A stretch of 64,000 nt of DNA. Source: Gordius sp. MW1. Taxonomy: Eukaryota > Nematomorpha > Gordioida > Gordea > Gordiidae. The stretch is taken from positions 33,976,001 through 34,040,000 of the forward strand of contig OZ038526.1 in NCBI GenBank assembly GCA_964036665.1, in the 5' to 3' direction. Every line of letters starts with the position of its first letter. The first letter of the stretch is position 1. Shown here one piece after another: positions 12,301-27,299 of this stretch. The notes below the pieces were generated by a model, which ran no database searches, was not told the origin of the DNA, and worked only from the letters and a program-made list of their open reading frames with translations. The translations under genes and the position numbers were made by a program.

Positions 12301-13512
12301 TCTATCTCTATGTACAACTTTTAATTAAATTAATATATATTTATAGATGTATAGTTAATAGAAACTCTATTAAATATAGCTCTAATGTTTCTTTTAACAT
12401 ATTATCTACTCAAATATGCGGTTGTCCACAATAATTCTAACTAGTTAAAAAAAAAATTCCACTAACATATTTTTATCTTTGTTAGGTGTAGCCTGGTAAT
12501 AGTTTATGGAAATAAATATTAAAATTTGGCAATGTCCCTAATATGGCGGACTACACCCTTACTCATGGGTTAGCCAGCATTGGGATTAGAGGGGGGCAAT
12601 AATGATTTAAGGTGGGGGGGGGCAAAATGATCATTTTTGGAAGTTTTAGCCATAATTTTAAAAATTTCAACAAATTTTCGGATTTAGAGGGAGAAGCGGC
12701 CGCCCCTCCTTGCCCCCCCCCCTGGCTACGTTCATGCCCTTGCTCAAAAATTATCAGCTGTTCGACAGTCTATAGTTTTACCTGACGTTATATAAAACAT
12801 TTACTAGTGTATATAATCTTAGAATATTGCAAAATATTTTTAATAGCGACGACAAAAGATAAAAATAACTTTGTAGCCTCATGTTCGAAATAATCTAATT
12901 TAATTTAAGGAATTTTAAATTATATTCCTTGATAATTTTGTAAAAAGAAGAGACTTATTCATATATGTTGGCGTTGTTATTTTTGTAAGTTCTATTAGGC
13001 GTCTTTATCTAAAAACAAATGAAAAACTATTGCTAAAATATTGGCATTCTTTAGGACAAATTTTATATTATTACGATTAACACGTACATTGTCTCTATAA
13101 CATTGAATTTAACGATAACAAAATATAAAATTTTAAAATAATCATTAATTATCGTGTTTTCTCGTAGAAAAATATGTCATCCATCGATATTTCTGACGAT
13201 GAAAAGCGGTCTTCCCCCGGTGGCTCTTCGTCTAAATCAATTCAAAATCGTTCAGATCAATCTGACCTCGCCAGTTATTACTACTATTCATCGAACCAAG
13301 GGGGTGATGCCGTTGATCAAGTAAAAAAAATTAAGAAAGAAAAAGGTAAACGGAGCAAAAAAGCATCTAAAAGCGAATCAGAAAGTCCAAGTTCCTTAAA
13401 TTCCAACAATTCTCAATCATCTCCTATCACCACATCTACTCCTAAAAACTTGGAGGAATTCGTTGAAATGAGTATTTCCAGAGATGGCTTAAACCATCGT
13501 CAAGCATTTTAA
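305..13512 (+). CDS. Kunitz-SEA single-pass membrane protein, 5' end missing
   Basis: Nine exons join in phase: 305-505, 912-1961, 5150-5413, 5654-5826, 6055-6116, 8323-8537, 9407-11034, 11689-11910, 13168-13512 (TAA). They encode 1385 residues in the window; the first exon opens at an acceptor, so the N-terminus lies upstream. Order: an unrecognised segment; a Kunitz domain (about residues 78-128); a Ser/Thr-rich stretch; an SEA domain (about 520-640) with GSVIV at 585-589; a second long Thr/Ser/Pro-rich stretch; a hydrophobic helix (about 1130-1152) followed by RRRKH; and a 233-residue charged tail. I infer a mucin-like surface protein, possibly a protease inhibitor held by a self-cleaved SEA domain. 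The exon 3 donor is the least certain: 5414 keeps phase, 5470 does not. I do not recognise an orthologue. Confidence 0.8.
506..911 (+). other. Intron with hairpin motif and repeat end
   Basis: Intron between exons 1 and 2. It holds a perfect short hairpin, ggggtct-atga-gacccc near 555-573, and from about 640 a copy of the repeat end built on attgctatgcaat followed by a diverged atcggctcgc (usual form ttatgggctcgc). Nothing else is seen. Confidence 0.5.
944..1096 (+). other. Kunitz/BPTI domain
   Basis: Six cysteines have the canonical spacing C-8-C-15-C-7-C-12-C-3-C, with the family's GPC before the reactive bond and FAYGGC in the core. The residue after the second cysteine, the P1 position, is Phe, which in this family points to chymotrypsin- or elastase-like targets rather than trypsin. 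The domain lies wholly inside the exon 912-1961. Confidence 0.95.
2191..4070 (+). repeat. Left arm of a 1.8-kb inverted repeat (foldback)
   Basis: The arm runs from actcgggccttcggccc to aattgcatagcaatt and recurs in reverse complement at 6201-7986. Inside, in order: a G/A-rich tract, a short telomere-like gggttagggttag (about 2440), about eight tandem units of 95-180 bp that each contain ggccaatggtca and cattggtcagcagcc, and several copies of a 70-bp unit with ttaaattgcatagcaatt. Private variants, for example catcggtcaggagcc in one unit, occur at the matching place in both arms, so the arms come from one duplication or have been homogenised. It fills most of the intron between exons 2 and 3. 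Confidence 0.85.
4324..4483. mobile_element. MITE family B copy (ggcgtagccagg type)
   Basis: Palindromic element with ends atgggcgtacccagg and cctgggtacgcccat, and C/G-rich inner blocks that include an eight-C run. One of about thirteen copies of this family in the window; it lies in the intron upstream of exon 5150. Confidence 0.75.
4667..4828. mobile_element. MITE family B copy
   Basis: Ends are gacgtagccaggg and ccctagctacgccc, with the shared inner phrase gcagctgcccctccctgcc. It lies 25 bp before a family A MITE in the same intron. Confidence 0.75.
4854..5050. mobile_element. MITE family A copy (gtcgacc palindrome)
   Basis: About 195 bp with inverted ends agtgttaaacggctgggtt and aacacccagccg-like sequence closing in ttacaacact. 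Inside, ggtcgacctttggtt repeats in both orientations, so the whole can fold on itself. Further copies lie at 8090, 44567, 47041, 52110 and 55900. It ends 100 bp before the exon at 5150. Confidence 0.75.
6201..7986 (-). repeat. Right arm of the 1.8-kb inverted repeat
   Basis: Reverse complement of 2191-4070 with the same unit order and the same private unit variants; it starts with aattgctatgcaattt and ends in ggcccgagtttt followed by a (TA)n run. A short GTCC-type run lies at its inner end (6236-6270). The 2130-bp spacer between the arms carries exons 5150-5413, 5654-5826 and 6055-6116. No clean target-site duplication can be read because both flanks are AT-rich. Confidence 0.85.
8090..8272. 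mobile_element. MITE family A copy
   Basis: Ends tattgcaaaaacggctgg and ccagccctttttacaaca, with inner ggtcgacctttgg in both orientations. It ends 50 bp before the acceptor of the SEA exon at 8323. Confidence 0.75.
8561..8705. mobile_element. MITE family B copy just after a donor site
   Basis: Starts atgggcataaccagg and ends cctggctacgcctat, with a ten-G run. It begins 24 bp after the exon end at 8537. Confidence 0.65.
8706..9010 (-). mobile_element. Non-LTR retrotransposon 3' remnant
   Basis: Read on the minus strand it gives broken pieces of the C-terminal tail typical of many animal non-LTR polyproteins (KVLDME, KRGRGRH, then a basic WKR segment) interrupted by stops. The same tail occurs at 27950, 49868 and 53936, always on the minus strand. 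It sits in the intron before exon 9407. Confidence 0.5.
9011..9406 (+). other. Rest of the intron before the large exon
   Basis: AT-rich intron sequence with one copy of attgcatagcaatt near 9345. The acceptor is ttttag at 9401-9406. No other structure seen. Confidence 0.5.
10831..10899 (+). other. Transmembrane helix of the Kunitz-SEA protein
   Basis: About 23 uncharged, mostly hydrophobic residues (AIIIASCVSG, then SIVLVICLIFC) are followed at once by RQLYLKRRRKH. The basic stop-transfer patch places the C-terminal side in the cytoplasm. Confidence 0.9.
11113..11239. mobile_element. MITE family B copy
   Basis: Ends catggacatagccagg and cttggctacgcccatgg, in the intron 11035-11688. The rest of that intron is AT-rich with no feature seen. 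Confidence 0.65.
11996..12200. mobile_element. Palindromic repeat rich in aggt/acct
   Basis: About 200 bp built from caggtc, gaggttt and their complements (cctcaggt, aacctaacct), able to fold as one hairpin. It is a MITE-like element of a family not seen elsewhere in the window and lies in the last intron (11911-13167). Confidence 0.5.
12564..12737. mobile_element. MITE family B copy
   Basis: Ends catgggttagccagc and cctggctacgttcatg, with eight- to nine-base G and C runs inside. In the last intron of the Kunitz-SEA gene; the remainder of the intron is AT-rich. Confidence 0.65.
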
Positions 13513-13550
13513 CAACCGATTCACATCTGTCTCAACTCCTATACCAGCAT

Positions 13551-13556
13551 AATAAA
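13551..13556 (+). terminator. Likely polyadenylation signal AATAAA
   Basis: Canonical hexamer 38 bp after the stop codon of the Kunitz-SEA gene, in the right place and orientation to end its mRNA. Confidence 0.5.
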
Positions 13557-15576
13557 CATAACGAGAGAGTTTTTACATGAAATTTACAATTAATACTCTC
13601 TCTCTGTAATGTTTAACCCGGTGAACCGAAGTTCTAACAAATAGTGCAATTTAGACATGTGGGGATCTATGCATTTATAAAAAAACGTGGCATTTTACGA
13701 CATTTATCTATAGCATTTAGGGACGACGACCTAGCGCAAATGATCGATTAGATATTTATTTTCCAAATTTAATGTTATTTTTTGCTTAACGCTCTAGTAT
13801 TTTATTATAACCAAATCATCATCCCGGTTGAATCAATAACGGCAATGGACTTCAACCTCGTCACTACTCTTTCGCGAGATTTACCTATATTGAGCACGAA
13901 TATACTCTTTGCCCAACATAATCTATCCAATTAGGTCCTTATAAATTTTTATATAACCACTCAACGACTTTTTTACTATTAACGGTTAATTTTGTATTAT
14001 TGAAATAAATTACATTCATATTTGCTTCGTAATATCATTTAAACTCAAAGAATATATAACAAACTATGAGCTAAAATAAAAGTGTTGACATTGATTTTAA
14101 AATTAGTGAATTATGAAAGGTATCATAGCATAGCCTGACTACTTTGTGAATTATAAGTAAAAGTCAACAAGTTTAATAGTAATTTAGGGAAAATAAAAAC
14201 TAAGATTTTTAAATTTTAATTAAAACTTTGAAAAATTTATTAAAAGTTTTGATTTGATTGGTTGGATGCACCTATTTTATACCAAACTTTGCATAATATA
14301 TCCGCCTCTCAGGGGGATATTTTATGCCCTGCACGACATCAATGTTTAACCTGGTATTTACCCTTAACAATTACATATATTGCCTTAGCCCCTCACTTAA
14401 TAATCATTTGGCACATGGCGCGTTTTAGAAAACAACGGGCGGGTGTGTTAATTACTAAAACTTACTCTTCCCTTTTCTCCATAACACTCAATATATGCCC
14501 CGGGCCGTATACCGAACCCAATCTTGACAATAATATTTACGTTCTTTCTTAACCACCGGCCCGATCTGTCGTTTTGAGAGGGTTGTTTATTTGGCAGCTT
14601 AATGTCAAGGTTATATGATATCGTGGATATTGATTATACATAACAAACGGAGGGGGAGTAGTGGGGGGGGGCGGTTACCCGCTAAAATTTACCCAAGCTG
14701 ATTTCGATGCCTGTTAAAGTATGTGAAGTGATGTTAAAAATCTAATTATCGATTTTTTTGATCATAATAATTTAGAGTTGGTTCTTGTTTATTTTCCACT
14801 GTTTAATATTAATTGCTAAGCACTTTATATTTATTCAGGCTGCTTAGATCGAAGACTAATATGGAAATAAAGGAATCTATGTACAATAGATCGTCCTTTT
14901 TAAATGATTAAAATGAGCAATAAAAATGAATTTTTACTGTATTTTGAATATTGTAGAATTTTATTCATCGGTAACACTATGGTAACGACAAAAAATAAGT
15001 GGGATATGTGGTAATAGACTATGATAACAATTTGCGAAGTTAACAGGGAATAACATGTATAAATAGGGTCGGTCTGGTATTACCATATTATCTAATCGTA
15101 TAATGTAAAGAGTAAGTGTGCATATAAGATTTCGCGCGTAAAATCCAAAATGGATAAAAGAAGTAATGCCAATTCAAATGATGAACGACATTAAATCTTG
15201 CTTTTGGACGATAGTAACATTTTAGTTTGTGAACAAATTATTAAACGCGAGCTTGGGGCGAAATAATATAACTGTTAAAATAGCAGATGCTTTTAAACGC
15301 GAGATGTAAAAACGAATATTGACAATATAGGCAGTGATTAAAAACAATTTTTTTGCATTTAAAAACTAATACCTGTGTATAATACAGCTACCCGACTAAT
15401 TATTGTTGCCTGAGTAGATCAATGCAAGCCATACGGAAATCCATAGGCAAAATCCAAAAATAGTATATTATAGAATCATTACTCAAAAAAATAAGCTCAA
15501 AGGTTCTGTACTAAACGATGCTTGATTATATTTAAAATTAGAAAGTGATATGGTAATAGTGATAAAATGGCCTGAG
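13557..15576. other. Intergenic, between convergent genes
   Basis: Two kilobases that separate the 3' ends of the Kunitz-SEA gene and the LARP6 gene. An open frame of 96 codons at 14262-14552 has no recognisable domain. A G run lies at about 14660. No gene or repeat could be supported. Confidence 0.4.
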
Positions 15577-18500
15577 TTAAGTTCTTTTTATGTTTCCCAA
15601 GTTGTAAAAGCCTTTGGCACCCTCTTCGGGTTCTATGGGTTGTCGCTTGACGTTACTTAACCACGACATAGTTGGACAGGTAGGACTGAAGGGTGAAAAT
15701 GGAGAATGCTCTATCAACCCACTAGAAGAACCCGACGTCGATTCGTCCTTAGAAGGGTGCCTAGGAACAAAATCAAATCGGGTTAGAGGGCGGAGTGGAT
15801 AGGAGGAGTCTTGGGAAAAGTTATAGCTCAACCGTCTAATGGGAGCAGTATTACCCAAAACATTATCTTGACTTGCGTATTGCAGTAGCATAGAGGGGTC
15901 GGAAGCGTTAAATGGTGCGCTCTTAGGGGCCAAATTAAGTCCCTGAGCGTTTGGAACCTGAAGAGTTCCAAGAAGCGATGTTTGAGAAGCTACGTCTTTG
16001 CTCCGCCTTTGGTTCGAATTCGAGACTGGATTTTTTGGCTTTGAAACGTTAGTCGTGATCGGATTATTCGGTCGCAAAAGCTGGTTATTGGGCCTCCACA
16101 GCGTTTGATCGTGAGAAGAGAATGCTCCTTGCTGAGGGCCCAGGCTTGAATTTAGCTTAAGCATCTGTATCAGGTCCCCGTGATTTAATGGTTGATATGG
16201 GGCAGGGGTGTAGGTGGCGGCTCGAGATCGAAAAAATGAGTCTTCGCAAGAGTTGAGACCAGTACATATAGGGACCTGTCTTGATCGGGTCGTTGGGTCA
16301 AAAGTCAATTTATAAGAACCATTTCTCTCCGTAGGGAACGTGTTAAAATTGTCACACGCATATTTGATGTCGGGGTACTCTGTTCGATCACATGCTGCTA
16401 GAGATAGGCACTTGGACAAAGTTTCCAAAGATCTGGACGAAAGCAAGTGATCTATGGAATGGGCCGTTCTGGCTTGGTTGCCGCTCATTCCAGCATCTTT
16501 TAACGTTGCTTGGGGATTTGGTTTGTGTGGATACATCGGACCATAAGACCCGTATTGTGGAGGGTGTGCGAGAGGGGTTTGTTGCGGTGCTTGATTGCTA
16601 GGTTGATTGAGGTGAATCATTTCCAAATATTTTTTAACGAAGTTTGCGTATTCCGGCGTCCGCATTAATTGGTTGATTGCTAATTCACTACCACCCCTGA
16701 GGTTTGCCAATGGCTGGTTGAAAGAAGTCGATGGCAACGGCGTGTTCGTATCCTCTTTAAGCGTCCCAAAAGGGTATCTATTACTAACTGAATGCAAACC
16801 CGTGATAGGTCTAGCCTTGCCAACAACAGGCCTTAGCCGGGCATTAACGTTCAAGGATTTAGATCGATTCCTAAATTCTGATTCAATTGATTCATTGGTT
16901 TGGCTCGCGTTATCGTATATATCAGATGGTGATAGTGTTATTCCACCCATACTTCCCGTGCCCCCTTGAGCTGCTCGATTGAGGATGGAGGTAGATGAAG
17001 CGAAGACAGAAGAAGAATCGGTACTCTCACCGAAACTATCGGTTTGAAAGCTACTCCTATCACTATTAGCATTGACGTACCCCGAATCGGTTGGTTTATT
17101 AGGATGGTTCATAGATTTATGGCAAATTGTTTGAGGTATAATTCCTTGAGCTTGGGACACCACTTGTTTTAGCACTAGATCAGTCGACGCGTTACAAATG
17201 CGATTAGGGAGAACCATAGGACGCTCTTCACCACCCGAGGTCGTTCGCTGAGTTACCGGAGTATCGAGTTTCAAGTTAACGACTAACACCTGAGGTATCA
17301 ACTTGAACCAAGAACCTACTCTAGGAGCTAACGCATCGGCTGCATAGTTGGCAACTGCAGAACACTTGGTATGATACATCTCATTTAAATATTGGGTCGC
17401 GAAATTAGCGTCGCTTACAGAAGCATACTCGGCAACTATGAACGTACATAGACCTGAACCACAATGAAATTGATTGAGGAAATTAAAAGTATCGTTGGGG
17501 ACGTTACATCCAGCCGGAAACACTTTGTACCAAACAACCTCTATGAAATCGAAAGATTGTTTACCAGAGTTATCTGATATGCATCGTGATATTCTAGACA
17601 TGTTGGTTTTGAGAGCATTTAAGGCATCGGGGTCGTTTGCTGAAGGGACGTCATATGCTAGCATGAGGGTCGAGTTATCGAATACCGATAGATTCCATAA
17701 GTTGGGCATAGTTGACCTCTTGACTTTGGTGCCTTCCTTGTTGAGAGTCAGAAGTCGCGACCGCTTTTGTATGCTATATTGGACGTCTTTCCAGTCCTGC
17801 GTTAAGCGCTTAATCTTGCGTAGGGCGCTAATTAGTTTAAGATTGACGTAGCCATCTTTGTTACGAAGAATGTGTTTGAGCATGAACGTATCTTTAAACA
17901 AATATTCGTCGGAAAACATGACTTCCACCCGTTCTACTATCAAATTTTGCACTTCCTCACCCGGTGGGATCCAGTCGTTAACTCGATTCCCTAGGCTGAA
18001 ATTATCGAGTCTATGTTGCCTTTCGTACCCGTGAAGTGTATACTGTTTTTCGTTATCAGTCGCCATTAGTCTTTGATTTGTTAAAGTAGGTAGATATGAG
18101 GGATGGTTATAATAACCAGGCGGATATTCCAAAGATTGTCTTCTATCATATGACTGTGCTTGTTGGAGAGGTTGTTGATGTGGCGAATGCTGTTGTTGCT
18201 GCGGATAAGGAAAGTAAGAAGGTGGTGGTCCCGTCGGGGACGTGGTTTCGTTATTACTCGATTGGTAATACACGATGGGACTTCTCATAGGATTGGGAAC
18301 GGTCGCGACACTGCCTACGTTTGCGTTGAATGTTGCGTTAGGATTTATTTGGCCGAAGGGATCCATGAATCCCGATATATCGAGCGCTCGAATAGCGGGC
18401 AAAAGATCGTGAGGCGATACAGTGCGAGCTTGTGCCATGCCATCCATGGCGGGGTAAAATGGACCTTGTGGAGGGGGCGTAAATATGGTTAGAGGACTGG

Positions 18501-18843
18501 GGTAACGCATTAACCCACTAGCTCCTCCGAATTTTAATTGGTCGTAAAGGCTTGCTGAAACAGGGCAATTCATCATACTAACGGGTGAGGGGATATAGGA
18601 TTGACCCTGCATCATGGGGGGTGTCGGGGTGGAAGGGAGCGGCACACCATAAAACCCTGCTGTGGGGGTCACCGTTGGTGATAAGAGTAACTGCATTGGT
18701 GCCGAGGGTGGTTGAGCGTATATATTATCGGGATTGGTCGTCATGTAAGGTTGAGGCATGAAAGGCGCCATCAAGTTTTGCGACAGCCTATCGGGTTGAC
18801 TAGTAGGACCCATAGCGAGGTAAGGTAATTGTTGCGAATCCAT
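15577..18843 (-). CDS. LARP6: La-related protein 6 (LARP6-like), intronless
   Basis: One uninterrupted frame of 1088 residues. A La motif spans about residues 291-378 (VMFSDEYLFKDTFMLKHI, KDGYVNLKLI, KKIKRLTQDW-type helix), followed by an RRM-like domain to about 518. The C-terminus has RQPIEPEEGAKGFYNL, a SUZ-C motif, which with the La motif is the LARP6 signature. The family binds stem-loops in mRNA and controls their translation, for example of collagen in vertebrates. Residues 1-290 are Pro/Gln-rich and 520-1060 are low in complexity, so the protein is about twice vertebrate length. The start is the ATG at 18843; the frame extends eight codons upstream only from a non-ATG codon. An acceptor-like catattag just before the ATG may mark a 5'-UTR intron. 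Confidence 0.88.
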   Translation of the reverse strand: MDSQQLPYLAMGPTSQPDRLSQNLMAPFMPQPYMTTNPDNIYAQPPSAPMQLLLSPTVTPTAGFYGVPLPSTPTPPMMQGQSYIPSPVSMMNCPVSASLYDQLKFGGASGLMRYPSPLTIFTPPPQGPFYPAMDGMAQARTVSPHDLLPAIRALDISGFMDPFGQINPNATFNANVGSVATVPNPMRSPIVYYQSSNNETTSPTGPPPSYFPYPQQQQHSPHQQPLQQAQSYDRRQSLEYPPGYYNHPSYLPTLTNQRLMATDNEKQYTLHGYERQHRLDNFSLGNRVNDWIPPGEEVQNLIVERVEVMFSDEYLFKDTFMLKHILRNKDGYVNLKLISALRKIKRLTQDWKDVQYSIQKRSRLLTLNKEGTKVKRSTMPNLWNLSVFDNSTLMLAYDVPSANDPDALNALKTNMSRISRCISDNSGKQSFDFIEVVWYKVFPAGCNVPNDTFNFLNQFHCGSGLCTFIVAEYASVSDANFATQYLNEMYHTKCSAVANYAADALAPRVGSWFKLIPQVLVVNLKLDTPVTQRTTSGGEERPMVLPNRICNASTDLVLKQVVSQAQGIIPQTICHKSMNHPNKPTDSGYVNANSDRSSFQTDSFGESTDSSSVFASSTSILNRAAQGGTGSMGGITLSPSDIYDNASQTNESIESEFRNRSKSLNVNARLRPVVGKARPITGLHSVSNRYPFGTLKEDTNTPLPSTSFNQPLANLRGGSELAINQLMRTPEYANFVKKYLEMIHLNQPSNQAPQQTPLAHPPQYGSYGPMYPHKPNPQATLKDAGMSGNQARTAHSIDHLLSSRSLETLSKCLSLAACDRTEYPDIKYACDNFNTFPTERNGSYKLTFDPTTRSRQVPICTGLNSCEDSFFRSRAATYTPAPYQPLNHGDLIQMLKLNSSLGPQQGAFSSHDQTLWRPNNQLLRPNNPITTNVSKPKNPVSNSNQRRSKDVASQTSLLGTLQVPNAQGLNLAPKSAPFNASDPSMLLQYASQDNVLGNTAPIRRLSYNFSQDSSYPLRPLTRFDFVPRHPSKDESTSGSSSGLIEHSPFSPFSPTCPTMSWLSNVKRQPIEPEEGAKGFYNLGNIKRT

Positions 18844-19590
18844 ATCCACTAATATGAAACAAAGCACTTTGTAGTTTCAAACTTTTACCTAATTCAAAAC
18901 TAATTAATTCTAAGTTACTATTTAAATCGAGACTACAGTATTAAATATCAACGGATTGCAAGGTTTTTAAATTCAAAAAATTCGAACATGATAATTTATA
19001 TGCATCTGGATGATAAAAAGGAAGACTCTAAAATTCAAAATTGCATCTATGACATTGAAGAACTGCAAAAAATTAAAATTTTTAAAGAATATAAACGTGA
19101 CGACATAATAAATATATCTTAATTACTTAATTAAAAATGTTGAGCATTATAGTTTGAGATAATATTTTGGTTAGAGATGGCATCAAACCTAAGGGTGGAT
19201 GGATGTTTACTATCTACAGTTCTTCATTACCCCTTTAACCCACAGCCCCTCCTTCTCATTTATTTTTGAATGGTGTCCAAACTTATGAATGATTTAATCA
19301 ATATTCGACATACCCTAGGGTTGTTATTGAGATTGAAAAAAGCGTCGGTCCAAGTCAAACAACGCAACCCGGTATCAAAAATTACTTAATATCCCCGTGG
19401 AGTCAATTTAAACGAAGGTTGAATTCTTTACGATGAGATCAAACAATTAGTGATAAAAATTGACAAAATTGTAGTCATAAAAAGTTACGGGTAATGATCA
19501 AAAAAAGAGGAACAAAACATTTTAATGCGTTTATTGAAATAATTCATTTAGTTTGAAAATTGTTTGAACCGAAATCTAAGCATCTAAACC

Positions 19591-19712
19591 ATGGGCGTAG
19601 CCAACCTCCTCTCTAAATCCTAAAATTGTTTTATTTTTATTAAAAGTATGGTAAAAATTCTAAAAATTATAATCTTGCATGATTGCCCCCCCCTCCATCT
19701 AATTCAAATGTA
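19591..19712. mobile_element. Degraded MITE family B copy
   Basis: Starts atgggcgtagccaacc; the far end is decayed but keeps ttgcccccccctccatc and taattcaaatg, the usual inner sequence of the family. Confidence 0.5.
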
Positions 19713-20929
19713 GACTCTTTTTTATAATTATTAAAACTAATTTTTTATTACTACTACTCACATATCATAGCTTCCTAAATAACTAATTAAAACTATATAT
19801 TATTATCGGCGTTAATAAGCGCACACATTAGATTTAGCTAACGAAGTCGCAAATTGTTTAAACGCTTAATAAATACCGTTAATTTTGATAGGAAATTTAT
19901 TTTTATAATAAATACAGGTGGATTCAGATATTAAAATTTTATAATTACTTAATCTTGTACTTACCCTAGGAGCTAAAGGGGCACGGCATTACATCAAATC
20001 TCGAATAGACTGAACATTCTGTAAGTGTAAAAATGCATCCCACACCCTTCTGCTCCGAATATTGTTTCTAACGGTTCTTTTCACAACAAGGGGTGTCAAG
20101 CTACGAATCCTTAAAAAACCTTACGGCTATTCCGGAAACCCAAAAAAGGCATACAAATTGGTACAGAATGAAACGGTACGGTGAAATAACACGACGACAT
20201 TCGAATTAATTAATGTGAGATGAGCAGAGGGAGGTGTAAGCAAGATAAGGATTTTTCAGAGAGATGCGTAATGTGAAGCGGCAGGGTTCAATATCAAACC
20301 GTAAACAAGGGAGCAGCTTAGTGTTAGTAGTCTCGGGCGTGCTATTGGCAATGGACTACCTTGACTTTAATATATTTGCAAATATGAGGGTGATAGATGG
20401 GGTTAAAAGGGAAGGGGAGGTGGGCCAATATTACCCCCCCCCCTCCCCTCCCCCGCTTTCCTCTACCCATTAATTGGTAGCGCTCAGCCTACGATTTGTA
20501 GATGTCAAGGTTATGTCACAGCCCCTCCCATACCCAACGCTAATGTAGACACGATCTGTTGACCTTGGGGTTTGCGTAAACCGCATGAAAATAGGGTTTT
20601 TGGGGTCTATTATGACCCCATCGAATTTATCACCGACTAAATTTAAATTATGGTGTGTTGAAATGTTCATATTAGGTATAAGGCGCGTAGCCAGGATTTT
20701 CTCAAGGGGGGTGGGGAAAAAATTTATCAATTTGTTTTTTTAATCATTTATATTTATAATATAAAGAAGATGAAAAGCCCGTTAGGTTTACGGGCCGGGC
20801 CACTGTGGTAAAATATATTTTTATAGCAAGATTCCTACAATTCAGGGCTATTAATATTTCTTATATCCTGAATTATATTGTTTTTGTTCATTATTTTGCA
20901 TCTTTTTATTTTATTGTATATTTAATAAT

Positions 20930-21094
20930 GGTACGGGCTTAGCCAGGGGTGGCAGGGAGGAGCGGTGTCTCCCTCTAAATCCAAATTTTTTTCAAAATTT
21001 AATATAATTATGGCTAAAATTAGTGAAAATTATTATTTTGCCCCTCCCTAAATCATTATTGCCCCCTTTAAATTCAATTCTGGCTACGCTCACG
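20930..21094. mobile_element. MITE family B copy
   Basis: Ends tacgggcttagccagggg and ttctggctacgctcac with the usual ggcagggaggagcgg and ttgccccc inner blocks. Confidence 0.65.
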
Positions 21095-22712
21095 AATAAT
21101 TGTGTTTCTTATTAAAAAAATGGAAATAAATTTATAATTTATCGAAAATCTAAGGCACATGCTGATAAAAATTTAAAAAATTATTAATTCGGGGATGGTA
21201 TCTTTAATAATTTTAATGTGGCCGGGTTGACTCTTGAATTGGTTTGGGCGGGCTTTGGTTCGGGAAAAACTTTTAGTAAACCTCACCTTTAAAAGGATAT
21301 GTTGTGTATAAATCATAAAATTGTATAAAAAATAGTCATTGCAAGACAGGTTAACTTTTTCATGCCCAGCGATTTCCTATCTAGAATTTAACCTTAGGTG
21401 GGATCATTCCTGATAAATTGTTTGCCAATCCATCTAAGATGGACATATTATTAATTGCTATGCGATTTATGGTTTAATAAGCTTTTAGTCTCCTGGCTTT
21501 GGAAAATTTCGTTAAATAATCACGTAATAATAGGGAACCAAAAAGGTGAGGTTTTAATAGGCAGTGATTGTAATAACATTTAATAAGCTATTTTATGTTT
21601 GAGACAAAGCCATATACAAAATCATCTTATTTTAATGGATTTTTGTACCATTTCTATCTCAGTAAGATTCAGCCCAAAATATTCCTAAGCTTTTAGCACG
21701 ACATTTGACGGATCTTGGGGATAGAAGATTTCAAGTTAAGGATTCGATTAAGGAGACAAAAATAGTTAATTTAAATAAAAATAAATTTAGCTAAAAAATT
21801 AGAACGAAAATATGAAAGCTTTTGTTTTCTCCTTATAAAAAAGTGTTAGTCAACACTATATCTATCTTATACATTTTATTTGAGTTGCAATATTATCTGC
21901 TCGTCCAATCACTTCTTGAATGTCAGGATTTTTTTCCTGCAAATGAATGCATAGGAAGCATGTGTAGGTGAAGTTGATTATGATAGAAAGGAAAGTCAAG
22001 TATTCAGATTGCCGAAGGACTACCGCAATAATTTATAAAAATTTTAAATTTCTACTTACTAGGTGTGGGAGGGCCGTGTAATCAATCTTGTGGGGAAGAT
22101 AATCAAGTTTTCTTGGCAAATGAACAAGTGAATTCGAAAAGAGGAAATTAATGGCGCTTCTTTGTCGAAATTTAATTCAATTTTAAATCTAGGGGGCGAT
22201 TTTTCGCTCCTCCCTCCCCCGGCTAGGCCACTAAGATCCTTAGCCCAGAAAAATTGCAAAAAAGATTTCAATTTTGTTCTCAATATAATATTCAAATTTT
22301 AGAAGTCCAAAAAACCTACGCAATGGTAATATATATAAGGAAAATCTGCCGAATTTAAAAAATTTGACAAGGTTTTAAGAAACGTCTCTCTGTATAACTA
22401 AATTGAATTAGAAATAAATAGCCATGTAAAATAACTACGTATAAAAGCCGAAATAACGTTTCGTATTTTAAGTCAACAAAAATAATGGGTATCATTAATA
22501 GACATAGCCATTTTCTCATATAAAATAGATTAAATGAAACAATTATTAAAGCGACGAAGTTGCTTAACCCAAAAAGAAAGAAAGCCAACAATATTTATAA
22601 ACTATCGCGACACACGCCCACAATCAACGTTAATATAGCATATTATATATTCATATAAAAACTCTGAAGTCTCACAATTTCGTCAAAATGCAATTGAAGA
22701 AATACATAATAT

Positions 22713-22718
22713 TTTATT
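22713..22718 (-). terminator. Likely polyadenylation signal of ATP synthase alpha
   Basis: AATAAA on the minus strand about 110 bp after the stop codon at 22827-22829, in a T-rich setting. Confidence 0.45.
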
Positions 22719-22826
22719 TTTTAATATGATTCACAATAAAGGGATTGAAAGTAAAGAAGGATGGGTTATGATGTAGGAAGAGTATAAAAAGCTAAACATC
22801 CATTGAAAAAAGTGCGAAAGAGCTGT

Positions 22827-27299
<4,473 letters not shown>

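Larger units (their letters stand above)
18844..22826. other. Intergenic between LARP6 and ATP synthase alpha genes
   Basis: AT-rich, with two family B MITE copies, a hairpin of the ggggtct type near 20605 and a C-rich patch near 20430. The LARP6 promoter should lie just right of 18843, but I see no recognisable element. Open frames here (for example 20264-20473, 22059-22591) have no protein-like composition. Confidence 0.4.

Noticed and set aside
14262-14552. 96-codon open frame in the LARP6/Kunitz-SEA intergenic region
   Set aside because: No domain, no splice or promoter support and no useful start context; could be chance.
15614-18492. Plus-strand open frames across the LARP6 region
   Set aside because: They are antisense shadows of the 1088-residue LARP6 frame, which alone carries domains.
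18844-18867. Eight extra N-terminal LARP6 codons
   Set aside because: They begin with GTG, not ATG, and cross an acceptor-like site; the ATG at 18843 is the better start.
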